Assembly: GCF_001653235.2 (NCBI RefSeq)
Contig: NC_035794.1
Span: forward strand, 1 to 64,000
DNA length: 64,000 bases
Source of the DNA: Pochonia chlamydosporia 170
Lineage: Eukaryota > Ascomycota > Sordariomycetes > Hypocreales > Clavicipitaceae
Direction of reading: 5' to 3'
This document shows, in pieces, positions 20,881 to 33,934 of this stretch (position 1 is the stretch's first letter; the number at the start of each line of letters is the position of its first letter). Under the pieces are notes generated by a model that was given only the letters and a program-made list of their open reading frames with translations, made no database searches and was not told the DNA's origin. The position numbers and the translations under genes were made by a program.

Positions 20881-23800
20881 GCATTTGCTCTCAGAGCATG
20901 TCCTAACGGATAGTGTCCAAATATAAGCTAGGTAGGATTTGTCTAAGTTAACTATGGAGATTAATATATTAATACAAGCAGATATTCTAGTTACCTAACT
21001 ATGCGTACCTATTAAGGATTACACTGTCTGTCTCCTGCTTAGATTCTCTGTAGGAGATTTAAGCTAAGAAATTTATTATCCACCCATGTATCCTCTTTAG
21101 ACGGACAACCATGCTAATATAAAAGGTATTAGTGCTTTCTAGCTCTTAGTTAGGCTCCCAAAATATCTACGCCTGTATTAAAGCCTTGCTAATTTGCCTT
21201 AAATTTGCTAAGCTTCTACTTGTCTAGAATGTATTTTCTTAGCTCCTAGATTATAGTAGCATCTAACTATTTTACCAGAAAATTATATTGCCTCTAGCAA
21301 GCAAGTAGGCAATCTATTTGGTAAATATCTAGATAGACACTTAGGTAGACTGCTTAAATAGACTGCCGCACTATATTTTCCGTACGTTAATTTAACTGCC
21401 CTTTTCTGGTTTTTAGCCTCTAACCCTTAACTATATTTAGCGGTTAATAATCTTTTAGGGCTAGGTTATTCTGGGTTATTAGTGCCTTCCACAGGGTATT
21501 ACTAGTAAACTGTAACTAGAATATTAAGGTTCTATTCTCTCGGGTGCACTTTAGCACAGCGCGGGCAAGTAACTATTCCTAGTAGTTTATAGCACCAAAA
21601 TAAGGTCTTTTTGTGTTTATAACAGACGTATTATTGCTGTCTTTTGTTATGCTCTTTCTTAGTATGCGTGGTTTTTAACTTTGCAATAGGTCTAACTCGC
21701 TTTTCTGCGATCTAGGATCTTCCGGTTAGAGGGTTATAACCTTACAACGTGTCTATTATGCCACACAGGCTTCTTGCCTCTTGCCGCGGTTTTATTCACC
21801 AACAAGTTGCCTTTTAACTGGTAGAGGACAAAGATTATACGTTTTTTTGTAGCCGTAATGCTAAGATAGCCGCTTAGCTATTTCTTTGCACGGCCTACTA
21901 AGTTAAGTCACATCACAATAAGTATTTATGCCCTTTTGGCACTCCTTATCTAGTTGTAAATTATTAGGTAATAGGCTAAGGCAAGAAACTAGCAGCATAC
22001 TATTATCTGCTGCTTAGTATTGCTAATTAGCCTGCGTGAACCTTTCTTGTGGAGAGACTAGACAGCATCCCAACAAAAGTATTTTGTGTATAGCTAGATA
22101 AGCTACCCTGTAAGGTTTATCACTTTACAGAACTATTCTGTCCCTACAGCTATAGTCCTTATTAGTATTATAAATCTAACTGCACCAGTCTAACAACATA
22201 ATGCTAGGATTTTACAGCGGGGAAAGCTAGATAAGGTTAGTTATAGCGGACAAAGGATAAGCTTAGTTAGAAGACTTAGCATACTGCTAATATAGTTCTT
22301 TAACGCTTAAAGACAAGATAGGGGTAGTCTGTGCTAAGATGCAATAGAAAGCCGCTATAGCTACATAAGACCCTCCTATAGATATGGACAGCTTAGAGCT
22401 TATAGTATTATTATGTTATTAGATTGCTAAAGATACTAATAGATTAGAGTTAGTGCTAACCCCTAAACTCTTAAGAATAGTTAAACTAAAAGGCATATCT
22501 GCAGGCAAGCTAGGGGATAATAAATTATAACTTTCTCCCTCCTCTATAACGTAAAGCGTTTGCATTAAACTCTCTAGGCTTGTGTTAGCTAGTATAGAAC
22601 CTTAAAGCTTAATTTATAAGTGCTTACTAATACCTTCTATTAGATCTTATTAGGCGTTAACTATAAAGGCTATAATCGCAGAGATAGAAGGAAGTAAGTT
22701 ATTAGGATGTTAGTTATATAATAGGTTTATATATAGGACACTATCTATTGCCTTATTGCTGCTATCTATACCGCAGTTAGAATCAGAATTAGAGGGGATT
22801 ATTATTATGTCCTCTAGAGTCTACTAGCAATTAAGGAAAGAATAGGCTCTTATAGTTTGTGCTGCTATGTCGGTATAAAAGCAAAAGCACGTGAAGTTAG
22901 TTAATCTGTCCGTGTGACGCAATGGCAAGAAACTCTACCTACTATATAACAGCATTATTAAAATGCAAAGTATAGCTGTCCATGCCTCTTATGCAGCAAA
23001 AGAGTAAGTAATAGAATTAAGATTAAGAAGTTTTACGCAGGATCATAGGGAGGGATAACCTCTTTATATACCCCTTAGAACCCAGCATAGTATCCCTTAT
23101 ATACTACTAAAGCCTTATTATGCCTCTAAACCTCCACTTATATTATCATATAGTCTATAGGATAAATTCATAGTAACTATTAATAATATTATCTTTACTT
23201 ATATTTCTTATTTATTAGCTATATACTATGGATCCTATTCTGCGAGTTATATTGTTAATATACAAGAAAATTTAGTGCATATATTCTGCTAAATAAGTAG
23301 ACACTAGAGGATTTCTAATATATTAATCCATATAAACTATACTTATAGTATATTATAATACTATAGTTAATACCTTATATTAAAGTACCCAGGCAGTATT
23401 ACTCTCCTTCTATATATTCGTGTAGGTTATAAGATTATCTATACCTACCTTTACCTTTACTTAAACTAATTTATTAGCACTATCTAAGCTATTCACGTTA
23501 GGTGTGTTTAAAGAATTATTAGTCTGAGGTTTATTACCGCGCTTGCTATTAGCTTTCCTTGTTTGCCAGACTAGAGAGCTATCTAGAATGGTGCCTCTAG
23601 GACTTATTTGCTGGCTAATGCTGCCGAAAAAGTCAATCAGCGGATCTAATTTTAGAAGGCTATTAGCATTAGCAACAAGCAGCTTTAAGATGCCTCTGTT
23701 AATTCCAGTCTTATTTGCTACTATCTTCTCTTCTAAATTATCCCTAGCGTTAGCACTACTAACCAAGAGGGGGCTATCCTTAGAGGCATTCTCCAGCCCA

Positions 23801-26500
23801 CCTAAGTCTGCTATACTTATTAGTAGAGAACCCGTGATTGTATCGCCTAGTTTTGCCCATAATAAGTTATAAAGACTAAGTCTAATAAAGTCTTTCTTAG
23901 TTATTCTATAAGCGCTATAATCTAGGTTAAAATCTACATTAATGCTGTAAATTTTAGCAATATTTTTAGCCTTAAAAGCATTATAAGGCTTCTTAGATTT
24001 AACAGCTAATTTAACTTAAATATTAGTCTTAATACTAGTAAGAGTATAAAGCTTTAATACTAGTATCCTAATAGCACTTAATAAAGGTGCTAAGAAGCTA
24101 GAAGCTTTAGCAAGCATTAAGCTAGAGCCTCTAGTTTTAGGTTAAGTTTTATTCTTTGCTAGTGCTTCTTCTATATTATGCTTAGAAATATATTTGCTTA
24201 TAAGGGGAAGGCTATAATTTGTGTCTATACCGCTATAATTCTTATTTTAATTAAATAAATTATTTAATAAGTAACTAATTTAATAATTAAAAAGCTAGCT
24301 AACTTTATAGCAACCTAGTCTGCAAACTATTAGCCTTATATTATCTTGTGATAGGCCATTAAGATTAGAAGTAAAAAGAGAATAACCCTTAGATAACTTT
24401 ATTGTATAGAGACTATCTACATACATAGGAAGTATCTATAGCTGCGTAATACTAATTTAAGACTTGCTAGGTATTAATATTAGCCTATTACTATCCAAGG
24501 TTAAAGATATAGGAGTTAGAGAAGAGATAGCATTTATATTATTAGGGTTATTTAGAGGCATTACTTTAACTTTAGTCTAAAACTTACTGCACTCTGCTGC
24601 TCTAGTATAGGGGGTAATAACCTGCTTAATTAAGGTTATAACTGTATTAGACTTTCTTGCTATCTAAGTTAGATATTAAATGCTACTACTGCCTTTTGGT
24701 TCTATCTCCTATATATAATCCCTATTATTAGATCTAGAAACTAAAGCTATTTTATCTCTTCCTAGCCTTTGCGTATTCTATGCTAGTTATCTTTACTTAT
24801 ATTAATTATACTGTTATCTAAATTAAAATCTATGTCCACGTTCCTAACGTGAGAAGGAAGTCTAGTTTTTACTGCATATAGGCTATATCTATCTAATATG
24901 TTTTCTAGCTAGCTAAACTTATCTTTATTAATGTTACTAAGAAGAGAATTAATATTAATGCCTTTCCTAGTACCCTATTCCGCTAGATAGTTAGATAGGT
25001 TAAAGTATTGCGTGATTTCTCTGCTGCTAAGAACTTCCAGGTTATTGCTAGCATTAATAAAATACGCATAGAATTTTATATTTTTGGTTACAGTATTTTA
25101 AGTCTCTGTAACTAAGCCAGTTGCCCTAGGAAGTTTATTATTAGAAGTTAACTTCCTGCCCTCTATATCTAATTTAAGTAAGTTACCTTATTTACAATTG
25201 CAAAAGCCAGAACTTGCAGGCACGTCCTTAGGGTTATCCCAGGACTCTACCGGATTAATAACAGCATTTAAGTCTAATAACCCAGTTAAATTCCTTATTC
25301 TAATAAAGGCTTAAATCTTAATATTAGAATCCTTATAAGAAATTTGCGTTTCTATTTTAGCCCTAGATTTATTATTGCTCTAGGATGTATTAACTGTATT
25401 AAGAGATTATAAGTCTAAATTATAGAAGAAAATATTCGCAGGACAAACTTATATTCTAGGAATACTAGTACTTAGGGTTTAGTCTCTAGCCTTATTAGGA
25501 TTATTAGGATAGCAGTTAGTCTAAGAAATTATCAATATATTATATAACTTATTCTTACAATTAGGTTTATTAATACCTAACTTTAGCCTTTCTTCCCCAG
25601 ATATCTTTGCAAGATTAGAACTAGCAGGTATATCCTAAGTAGCGTCCTATAGTGTTACTAGGAAATTAGATAAGTTAAGCTTAGGCCCTTCTAGCACAGT
25701 TGCTTTAACTGGATGTAATTTAAATGGAATAAATAGCAAATCTAAATCGCGTGGCAGCAAAATACACCTATCTATAAGAGGACTGCCCAGGCGTAACGCT
25801 TTAATATTAGTCTAAATTATGCTATTTGCTGCCGCTCTAGTATTAGATGTAAAAGTCTGTATAATAGAAGAGTTCACAAAGATAGCCTTCTTTAATATAC
25901 CAGCCTAATATAGTTCTCCTTCTATGACTTATAGATTAGACTTTAATAGCGCATATTTAAGATTGGAAGTTAAGGCTAGTGCTTAATTTGTGTGGGTAGA
26001 CAATAAATTTTTCTCTAACTAGTTTAAAAGGAAGACTTTATTGGTATAATTAATGTGACTATAAGAGTTACGCTTTATTTTGCTGCAAATCTCCTTAGTG
26101 CAGGTTACTAGGTTTAGCTATGTGTTAGTAGGAACACAAAGTGGAACAAAAGTAGCATAAATAATTGCATTCCCTATAGTGCTTAAGGAGAAATATATTA
26201 AAGTACTGCTTAGCTAGCAAGCAGAGTTGCAAGGCAATAGAGGTAGAGAGACACTAAACCTTAATTAGCTGCTATATAGAACGCTATTGCTAGATATTTG
26301 CCAAAATATATTCATAATAACTTATAGTACCCTAAGGTGTAAGTTAGAAAACTTTCTAACCCTTCTTAGTTTGCCTATAATAGGGCCTTCTATATCGCTA
26401 GGTTTTATCCATAAACCTTCTTTTAACAGCTTAGAATTTCCTAATAGTAACAGCTTAGGCTCTACTATTCTGCGCTTTATTCGCATATCCTTTTGTGTAA
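20881..26500. repeat. RIP-like TA-rich block, content unresolved
   Basis: Composition and stop density match RIP-mutated repeats. Some pieces stay open for about 100 codons, for example minus 23461-23766 and plus 23543-23872, but they overlap each other and have no recognisable motif. I cannot say which transposon family it came from; the presence of an AAA ATPase relic next to it suggests duplicated genes may have been caught as well. Confidence 0.5.
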
Positions 26501-26559
26501 GATTAACCTAATTACTAGCGTATTTTAAAGCATCTTTAGGTAACTTTCTATGCTATAGA

Positions 26560-27480
26560 AGATAACATATAATCTGTGCTGCGCTAAACTTAAACTCTAG
26601 AATTTTAGTAGCAAACTAGGCAGCAAGCCGATTTATTGCACGGTTGCCTATAGCTAGTGCTTTACTCTAGGCAACATAATATTTATCCGGCTTTTCCCTT
26701 TTATCTAGCACCTTCTCCTGCGCAAAAGGATCTTTCTTAACCCCAAAAATAAACCTAAATAGGCCCTTTATTAAACTTAGCTATGCGTCTAAGACTTTCT
26801 CTTAAGTAGTATAGCTTATATTTTTTGTTCTCTTATCCTTTACATAAAACTAAGTATTAAAGTGCTCTATTTATCTAAAAGTAAACCTAAAAAGGTCTCT
26901 TATCACATTTTTGTTAGCTAGCTTAATCTTAAACTTTCTATTAATACAGCTAGGGCGTATAAGAGTATTATCTAACTTATCTTTATAATTTGTGGTTATA
27001 AATAATATTTAACCTTCCTGTAATGCTGTACTATCTAAAGTATTTAAAAGACCTAAAAGAGATAGTATACCCTTCTTCTTCTTCTTCTTAGATACATTAG
27101 AATATTGTGAGCAATCTATTTTAACTGCATCTATATCCTCTAGCAAAATAACACATCTCTTAGGGAGGCTATTAAAGAGGTTCTCTAACTTTTTATTATC
27201 CACATAAGGAATGCTAATAGCGTGAATATTAAGATTAAATTCGCTAGCAATAGCTAAGATAAGGCTTAACTTTTTGGTGCCTAGCAGGCTATATAGTAGA
27301 TATTCTCTTTAATATAGAATGCCTTGCCTAGCGTACTAAGCTTAAGTTTCTAGGTCTAGAAACTCCCTTATATTGCCAACTAAATCTTGCTTCTAAGTCT
27401 CGCTTATAATAATAGTTAATAATAGCTGCTTGTCTTTAATAGCAGTTTTCTTCTAGTAGTTACTATAGTTCCTAAAAATT
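26560..27480 (-). pseudogene. BCS1-type AAA ATPase relic, RIP-degraded
   Basis: The minus strand contains YVDNKKLENLFNSLPKRC, then VILLEDIDAV (Walker B and following), a KKKKKKGILSLLGLLNTLDS stretch and further on ITTNYKDKLD and a FKIKLANKN segment. This matches the order of fungal BCS1-like ATPases: P-loop, ...LPRRCVVLLEDIDAA..., LSLSGLLNALDG, TTNH. Upstream, the P-loop position reads SLLGTKKLSL instead of a GPPGTGKS-type motif, consistent with C-to-T and G-to-A damage. Several stops interrupt it. BCS1 proteins act on membranes, in mitochondria for the founding member; fungi carry many divergent paralogues. The best preserved part is 27009-27203. Confidence 0.7.
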
Positions 27481-29082
27481 AACATTTTATTTTAGCCTTA
27501 TTTTAGGTATTTAATCTGGCATTCTTTAATAAGGTTCTTAAGAACCTATACTAATCTACCCAAGCAAGTAATAGTAATAACCTCTTCTTTATATTATCTA
27601 TTACTAATAGATTAGGTCTAATATAAAAGAATCTTGCCCTTAAATTAAAACTAAAAGCTCCTATTCTATAGAGATATACAGATTGTGTAACAAGCACTAT
27701 AATAGTAGTAGATAAAGCTAGGTAGTAGCAATAGGGTATATTGTATTTAAGACTAAAGCTTGCTTCTATATGTGTATATATAAAGCGCTAGTAATATGCA
27801 AGCAAAGGAGTAATAATATGCAGTAAAGAGTAGGGTATTACTTATACGCGCGTGCACCTTATAATTATCCCCTCTCTATAGCTAGGCGCCTAAATAGCTT
27901 TATTAGCTATCTACTAGCTATTAGATAGTATAATATTATATTATTGCTATAATAAAGTAACCTTTATTATTATAATTTAGTTACTATATAACTAATTATA
28001 ATATATATAATAATAATAATTTGCCCTCCTATTACTATTATTTTCTTCCTACTATACTATCTCTTTACTATTATATATATAATTTAAGCTTCTAAAGAGA
28101 TACTAATTACTCCTAATAATACTACTAATTTGCCTCTAAAATAATAACTATTACCTTTAAGAAGCTTACCTGCCTTTATTATCTGTATACTATAGCTAAG
28201 AAGTTTAAGAATAGTACGCCTAGAAAGAGTAATATTCTCTAGATATTATGCTATTTCCCTCTTAAGTCTACTACTATTAGAGGTAGTATTAAGATTACTA
28301 AATGCTATACCTAGTATAAGAAGCATAGTAATACCTATAAGCTTATAGTTCTCCTAGATTTCCCTTATTTTCTACTAGTATTTACTAATATTTTATTATA
28401 AACTCTACCTACTATAGTAGGTAATTTTAATAAACTATAGGCTATTTTAAACTAGCTATAAGAGCTAGTTATAGCTATAATTAACTTAGAAGATAAGAAT
28501 AATAGATCTTCTCTCTTCTTAGATAAGTTCTAAGCACTTTATGCTAGACTTTTACTAGTAATTATATATAGTTTTAACTATATAGAGACTGCCTATTATA
28601 TTGCCTTTAGGCTTACTAGCGCTATTAAGGCTAAGTAAGTATATAGCTTTATTATAATAATTCTAGGAGTTTACTTACTAATAGCTATAGTTTAGCCTAT
28701 TATTACTACCTACTAGCAGTATATTATAAGCTAATAGTAGCTCTAGGTTTCTTATTTCCTACTTCTACTCTATAGAAGTATAGGTTAGCTCTTTCCTAAT
28801 AAATCTATAGCTTCTTACTAATATTTTAATAGCCTAACTATAAGAAAGAGTTACTAGCCTAGGAGAATAGCTAAATCCTCTATTTATGCCTATATAATCT
28901 AGGATACTGCCTCTAGGTAATAGCTATTTACTAGGTTTACTCTCTTGCTAAGAAGGCAAGCAATAAGAAAGAGAATATATACTCTCTAGAGAAGAGTAAT
29001 AATAAACTTAAAGGGTCTACTATAGACTCTTTTCCTCTTACTTTACCCCCTCTTTAGGGGCATTATATATAGCTTTTATCTG
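27481..29082. repeat. TA-rich degraded repeat DNA
   Basis: On the plus strand, 28110-29040 can be read as one long protein-like frame broken only by TAG/TAA at likely former CAG/CAA codons, so it is a decayed coding sequence. I do not recognise the family. It stops at the LTR-like repeat at 29083. Confidence 0.45.
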
Positions 29083-29360
29083 TGTAAAAGGTAGAGCCTT
29101 TTTAAGTAAAAGGGAGGTTTAGTTGTGCGCGGAAATAAGATAGAAATAAGGTTATTATACAGATATAATACAAATATAACCTTAATATATATATAGCTTA
29201 GGATAATAGGTTATTATATAAGCTATTATCATAGAATATAATTTGGGAATAGTACGGGAATAAGATTATATTATTATTATATTGTAAATTTTAATTAAGG
29301 ATTAAGTTTAATTTTATCTTTAGAAGGGGAATTCCCTCTTTATATAGTAAAATAATCCTG
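29083..29360 (+). repeat. LTR-like repeat, copy 1 (TGTAAAAGGTAGAGCC family)
   Basis: Starts TGTAAAAGGTAGAGCC and is collinear with 42316-42515 and, after an interruption in the second copy, with about 43129-43185 (ATTAAGGATTAAG ... TTTATATAGTAAAATA). A TTTATATAG promoter-like box is near the end. The start and conserved order suggest an LTR; the right end is unclear. Confidence 0.6.
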
Positions 29361-29460
29361 CTTACTAATAATATATTTTGTCGGGGGAAAAGACACACAC
29401 CCAGCAGCAAGGCTAGATGTATGGGTTTCGTTGTCTAGGGCCTTTGTAAGCTGGGAGGAA

Positions 29461-29530
29461 TCCAAGAAAGTCAGGGAATTTAGGGAAGTCAGGGAATTCA
29501 GGGAAGTCAGGAAGGGAGGGAGGCTTCCAA
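29461..29530. repeat. Short tandem repeat around GAAGTCAGGGAATT
   Basis: Three imperfect units of about 18 bp. It is GC-richer than its surroundings. Confidence 0.5.
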
Positions 29531-29710
29531 AGAAATAGTAGGAAGGGAGGCAGGAAGGAACAGCTCTGTCAAGTAAAGTCAAGTCATATTATGAACAAAC
29601 AGCTATGCAGCCAGAAGGTTAAAGATCTAAAAACTAGCTAAAGCTTGCAATTGGGTTTTTTATCCACAGAATAAGTGGGTCCCCACGTGATCAAATGTGT
29701 GGCCTAGGCT

Positions 29711-29740
29711 AGCGTGGCTTAGCGTGGCTTAGCGTGGCTT
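29711..29740. repeat. Decamer AGCGTGGCTT repeated three times
   Basis: Three exact copies in tandem within otherwise TA-rich DNA. Confidence 0.8.
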
Positions 29741-29883
29741 AAAAGTCCTCTATAGCTGTGTGCACTAAACCGCCCACATAATATAAGCATTCTTATTGGT
29801 AGACTTTTGTAAGTACCCTTATTGGTTAAATTTGCTTGTGGTATTCTTCTCTCATAGAAGCTCTTTCTCTTACAGATAGCTTT

Positions 29884-30250
29884 CCTATTTATTTATATTT
29901 ATAGGCACTAGCGTTAATAAAGTAAAAAGTTCCCGCGTTAGGTAGGATAATACTTACTAAATAAAGAAAAAGACGCATAAATCTTTTAATTATAAGCGTG
30001 ATATCTATGTAGCTTTCTTAGCAAGGTAAAATTATTACATGCTAATTTGTTAGTTTAAGTTTCTTATTAGCTTAACTTTTATGCAGTTTTCTTGTTAATT
30101 TAATGTTTATGCGTTAGCAGTACTGCTAGCAGTTTTATACCTAGATAGCCTCTCTATTTATTTATATTTGCAGGCTCTAGCGTTAATAAAGTAAAGTTAG
30201 GTAGGATAACACTTGCTAAATAAGGAAAAAGACACATAGATCTATTAATT
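29884..30250 (+). repeat. Direct repeat pair, about 100-110 bp
   Basis: 29884-29992 and 30153-30250 share CTATTTATTTATATTT, TAGCGTTAATAAAGTAAA, GTTAGGTAGGATAA and AAAAAGAC text, with about 12 extra bases in the first copy. The pair lies just left of an LTR-like repeat and may be a local duplication of a transposon end. Confidence 0.6.
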
Positions 30251-30260
30251 TGTGTGTAAT

Positions 30261-30484
30261 TGTTAGGAAGGGTGTTTAAATAAGCAGAGTGAGGGATAAG
30301 GGAAGTAATCTTGTATTTATAGCAAAATAGTAGATATCTGGCAGTTAGAATAGTAATAGTCTTAATCTCTAACCTTTCTTAAAACCCTAAAGATCTCTTC
30401 TTCCCTTCCTTTTATACTAGGAGTAGGGTAGCAGTATAGTGTCTGCTACTCACAGTTAGCCCCTCTTAGGGATAGCTTCTAATA
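30261..30484 (+). repeat. LTR-like repeat, copy 2 (better preserved)
   Basis: Collinear with 879-1103 and in the same orientation. Starts TGTTAGGAAGGGTGTT and retains more C and G than copy 1, so it is the less mutated of the two. No matching 5-bp target duplication was seen. Confidence 0.65.
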
Positions 30485-32059
30485 GAGTTACCCTCCTTTT
30501 ATTGTAACTATGCTTAGTTATAGCTATATTGCTAGTAACTTACAGCTATAAATAGCTTCTAGCCCTAGGATATCTAGTTAGCTGCTAATAGGTGCCTAAG
30601 CAGCTATTAACTTTACAGCTATTAGCTATTAATCCTAATCCCCTAGATATATAAGCAGGACCTTCCCCCCTTTCTTTCTTTCTTTCTTTCCTTCTTTCCT
30701 CCTTTATCCCCTCTTATTCTTGTGAGTACTTCTTATAGTAGCAGCTTGCTAGCGCTCTTACTATAAGTTAGCTATATAATAGTGCTAATCCCCTTAATTT
30801 TTAATAGAATTCCTATATTTTTATAATTTCCTATCCTAAAATTTTATTAATCTAGTAGGTACTCTTTATAGTTCTAGTAGCATATTTACTGCTAACTAGC
30901 TATTAGATCTCTATACTTTATTGCTAGACTGCCTGTAAGATTATGCCTAGGAGTACTCTAGCTATAATAGGAATACCTACTACCCTAATTAAGAAATATA
31001 CCTCTTATAGGTAGGTTTTTTATTATTCTTACTATATATATAGTACTAACTAGTAGCTAGCTTAAAGGTAGGATGCTACTAGTAGTATACTTACAGGATA
31101 GCTAACTAGAAGTTCTATTCTGCTAATATTACTACTAATAGTACGCCTAAATATAAGGCAAAAAATCTAGGCATCCTAGTTATATATATACTAGTAGAGA
31201 GCTATAAGTTAGCTGCTAGGTTACTACTTACTCCTACTAACTACTTAGTAGCTAATACTATAAAATATGCCTATTATTTTAAAAATAATAAGCTATATAT
31301 TCCTATAAGTACCTATATTACTATAGCTTATTTGCTGCTAACTAGTAGCTAGCTTAATTCCTATGCCTTTTATGCCTATAAGGCTACCTTTATAGCTAAG
31401 AATGCTATTAATAAAGAAGAGAATTAGTACTATAGTAATATTAACTTTCTTACTGCTTATAAGAAGCTAGTTTACGCCTTAGCTAAGAAGAAAAATAAGA
31501 ATAAGAAGGGATAGGCCTACTATACTTAGATTAAAGTAGTAGCTACCTATAAGGCAGTTATTAATAAACACGCTATAATCTTATAGCTATATAAGGTAAC
31601 CTAGGTATAAGCTTTCCTAGAAATTATAAATTACCTTTACTATATATATAAAAATAGCGCTCTAGTAAGTCTAATAATATAGGTTTATAACTATAGCCTT
31701 ACTACTAACTTATAGCTAGTTCTCTAAATATTATAAGCTTCTTCTAGCTTATATAGCACTACTCTTAGTGCTAATTAAGCTAGATAAGCTAATATACTAG
31801 TTAGAGGTAGAGAATGCTAAGGGGGAGCTTAAGTAGCTAAATAGTAGTTAGGTAGTAGCTAGAAGAGCTATTTTAATAATTATATCTTTAATATTTTGCC
31901 CTAGAAATTAAATTTTTATTTTTAGCTCTACTTAGCTATTCTATTATAATCTTACTACTAACTTACTATAAACCTATTTATTATAGTTATTTAAAAGCTC
32001 TTAGGTATTAAAATCTTAGCATAATAGCTAGGAATTTTCTAAGGTATTATATCCTACCT
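30485..32059. repeat. RIP-degraded repeat DNA, unresolved
   Basis: A TGTAACTATGC start near 30500 could be another LTR. Forward frames at about 31140-31620 are open apart from TAG/TAA and look like a decayed protein, but I recognise no domain. Confidence 0.4.
30670..30700. repeat. TTTC microsatellite
   Basis: Run of TTTC units with CTTC variants. Confidence 0.8.
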
Positions 32060-33650
32060 ATTTTACTAGGTAGTAGCGCCTTTTTCTGTTGTATTTATAG
32101 GTAACTATCTATTTAACCTTATACTTAGGTATAGGCTCTAAAGCGCTATCTTATAACTAACTTATAGCTAGGGCCTTCTTTATATTTCCTTAAAAAGGCT
32201 CTAAATTAGAGACATAGAAAATGCTATATATTTAGGTGCTCTTAGGCATTTATAGCTAATATACTATATAGTAGTCCCTAATTAACTAAATAATACAGTA
32301 AGGTTCTAGGTATTTAGCTATAAGCTTTCTACTAGAATGCTATAGGTTAATATTTTTAGTAGATAATAGCATATAGTCTCCTTCTTAGAACTTTATAGGG
32401 ATATACTTATAGTTATAATATTTAGTATATTTAGCTTATATACTGCTAAGTAGTTACTTAATAGACTAATAGTAGGTTTATAGCTCTAGTATTCTACTTT
32501 TAGCTTGCTTATTAATAATATTAAGGGGCTTAATAGTATAACTTAGTCTCCTAGGGGTAAATCCTTATAGCGCTTCTGCTAGAGAGTAGCTATATACTAT
32601 ATAATAGCTAGTATTATAAGTAAATTATACTATTAGTAGGCAGTCTAGCTAGTCTATCTGCTTAATACTTCTAAAAGCTCTAATATAGTGCTCTAGAATT
32701 TAATTTAAGCGCTTAGTTTAACTATCTATTTAAGGGTAAAATACTATACTAAGCTGCTACTTAGTTGCTAAGAGGTAGTAGAAAGTCCCCTAAAAGCTAC
32801 TAGTAAAGGTTATACCTTAATCTATTATAATTCTCTTAGGCATACTATAGTTCTTAAAGATTTAGTCTAAGAAGATAATAGTAAGTCTATTACTAGTAAT
32901 CTACTTAGATACTAGTTTATAAATAGTATACTTAGAGAATTAATCTATAATAACTAAGATAGAATTATAAACCTTATTTCTATATATACTTATAGGGGGT
33001 AAGCTAGTAATAAAGTCTATTAATATCTCCTAAAAGGGGCAATCTAGTATAGGGAGAGCTATAAGTTTACTATATAAGCAGTATAGTCTTAGTTTTAAGA
33101 CTTAATAGTTTAGGTAGGTACCTATATAGTCTTTAATCTACTTCTTTATGCTCTACTAGTAATACTAAGCTATAAGCCTATATAAAGTCTTACTTACTCT
33201 ATAATGCCTAGCAGCTAGGTTATTATAAACTAGTAGTAGTAACTCTTTTTATAGACCTTCTAGAATATAAATATAGCTCTTATATAGGAGTAGTCTACTT
33301 ATGTTAACTCTCTAAGGCCTATGCCTTTAGGTTGCTACTTTTAAGTTACTTATAAGTAACTCTAGTTATTAGGCAATAAAGGTATCTCTCTATTGCGCCT
33401 CTAATAGTGCTTCTAGGATAGTAGGAACTCCTATAGGCCTCTTACTACCTAGACTATCTATTATAGAGCTTAATTTAGTAGAGACCCTCCTAATAGCTAA
33501 AAGTTATACTATAGTACTCTAGCAGACTAGCTACTTTATAGCTAGTCCTAACTCTACTAGCTAGGAGCTCTATTACTTATAAAAGGTAACCTTATATCTT
33601 ATAGTATAAGTGTTACTCTTTTCTTTGCTAGCAATAGATTATAGCTTTAA
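32060..33650 (-). mobile_element. Ty3/gypsy integrase region, RIP-degraded
   Basis: Minus-strand reading gives a zinc-binding HHCC-like section, then the catalytic core (ILIDFITSLP, RFSKYTIY, a T-F-T-S-S-F segment, and a DS-TKRLN segment for the DG-TER-N motif). A C-terminal part follows (GDYMLLSTKNINL, HSSRKL, YLEPYCII, FYVSNLEPF). This order is diagnostic for gypsy integrases. Stops occur at likely Gln, Arg and Trp codons. It is a third gypsy copy, cut on its right by the plus-strand LTR element that begins at 33706. Confidence 0.85.
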
Positions 33651-33705
33651 TATTTTGCAGGTAGGCTAGGTGCGCTTGGCATTATAGCTCTCTTGCTGCT
33701 TATAA

Positions 33706-33934
33706 TATAATAGGCTAAGCCTAATAGTAGCTTGGCTTGCGCTCTTGCCTTTATCTCTAACCTTATTACTAGTAACCCCTAGCAATAAGTAAGATTAGCA
33801 GAAGCAAGCTTATAAGCCTATAAGAGCTCTATAAGCTCTTATATTCTTATTCTCTTCTTTCTTTCCTTCTTAGCTTTAGATACTTATTCTAGTTATTCTA
33901 GCTAGTTATTAATATACTTGCTTAAACTATTATA
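33706..33934 (+). repeat. 5' LTR of a plus-strand gypsy element, RIP-mutated
   Basis: Aligns without gaps over 229 bp to the solo LTR at 13132-13360. Its start reads TATAATAGGCTAAGC where the solo copy has TGTAACGGGCTGAGC, so the differences are G-to-A and C-to-T. No target duplication is expected on the right, because the internal region follows. Confidence 0.8.

Noticed and set aside
23461..23872. Overlapping 101- and 109-codon frames in the TA-rich block
   Set aside because: They lie on opposite strands of the same bases, have no motif, and the surroundings are RIP-degraded.
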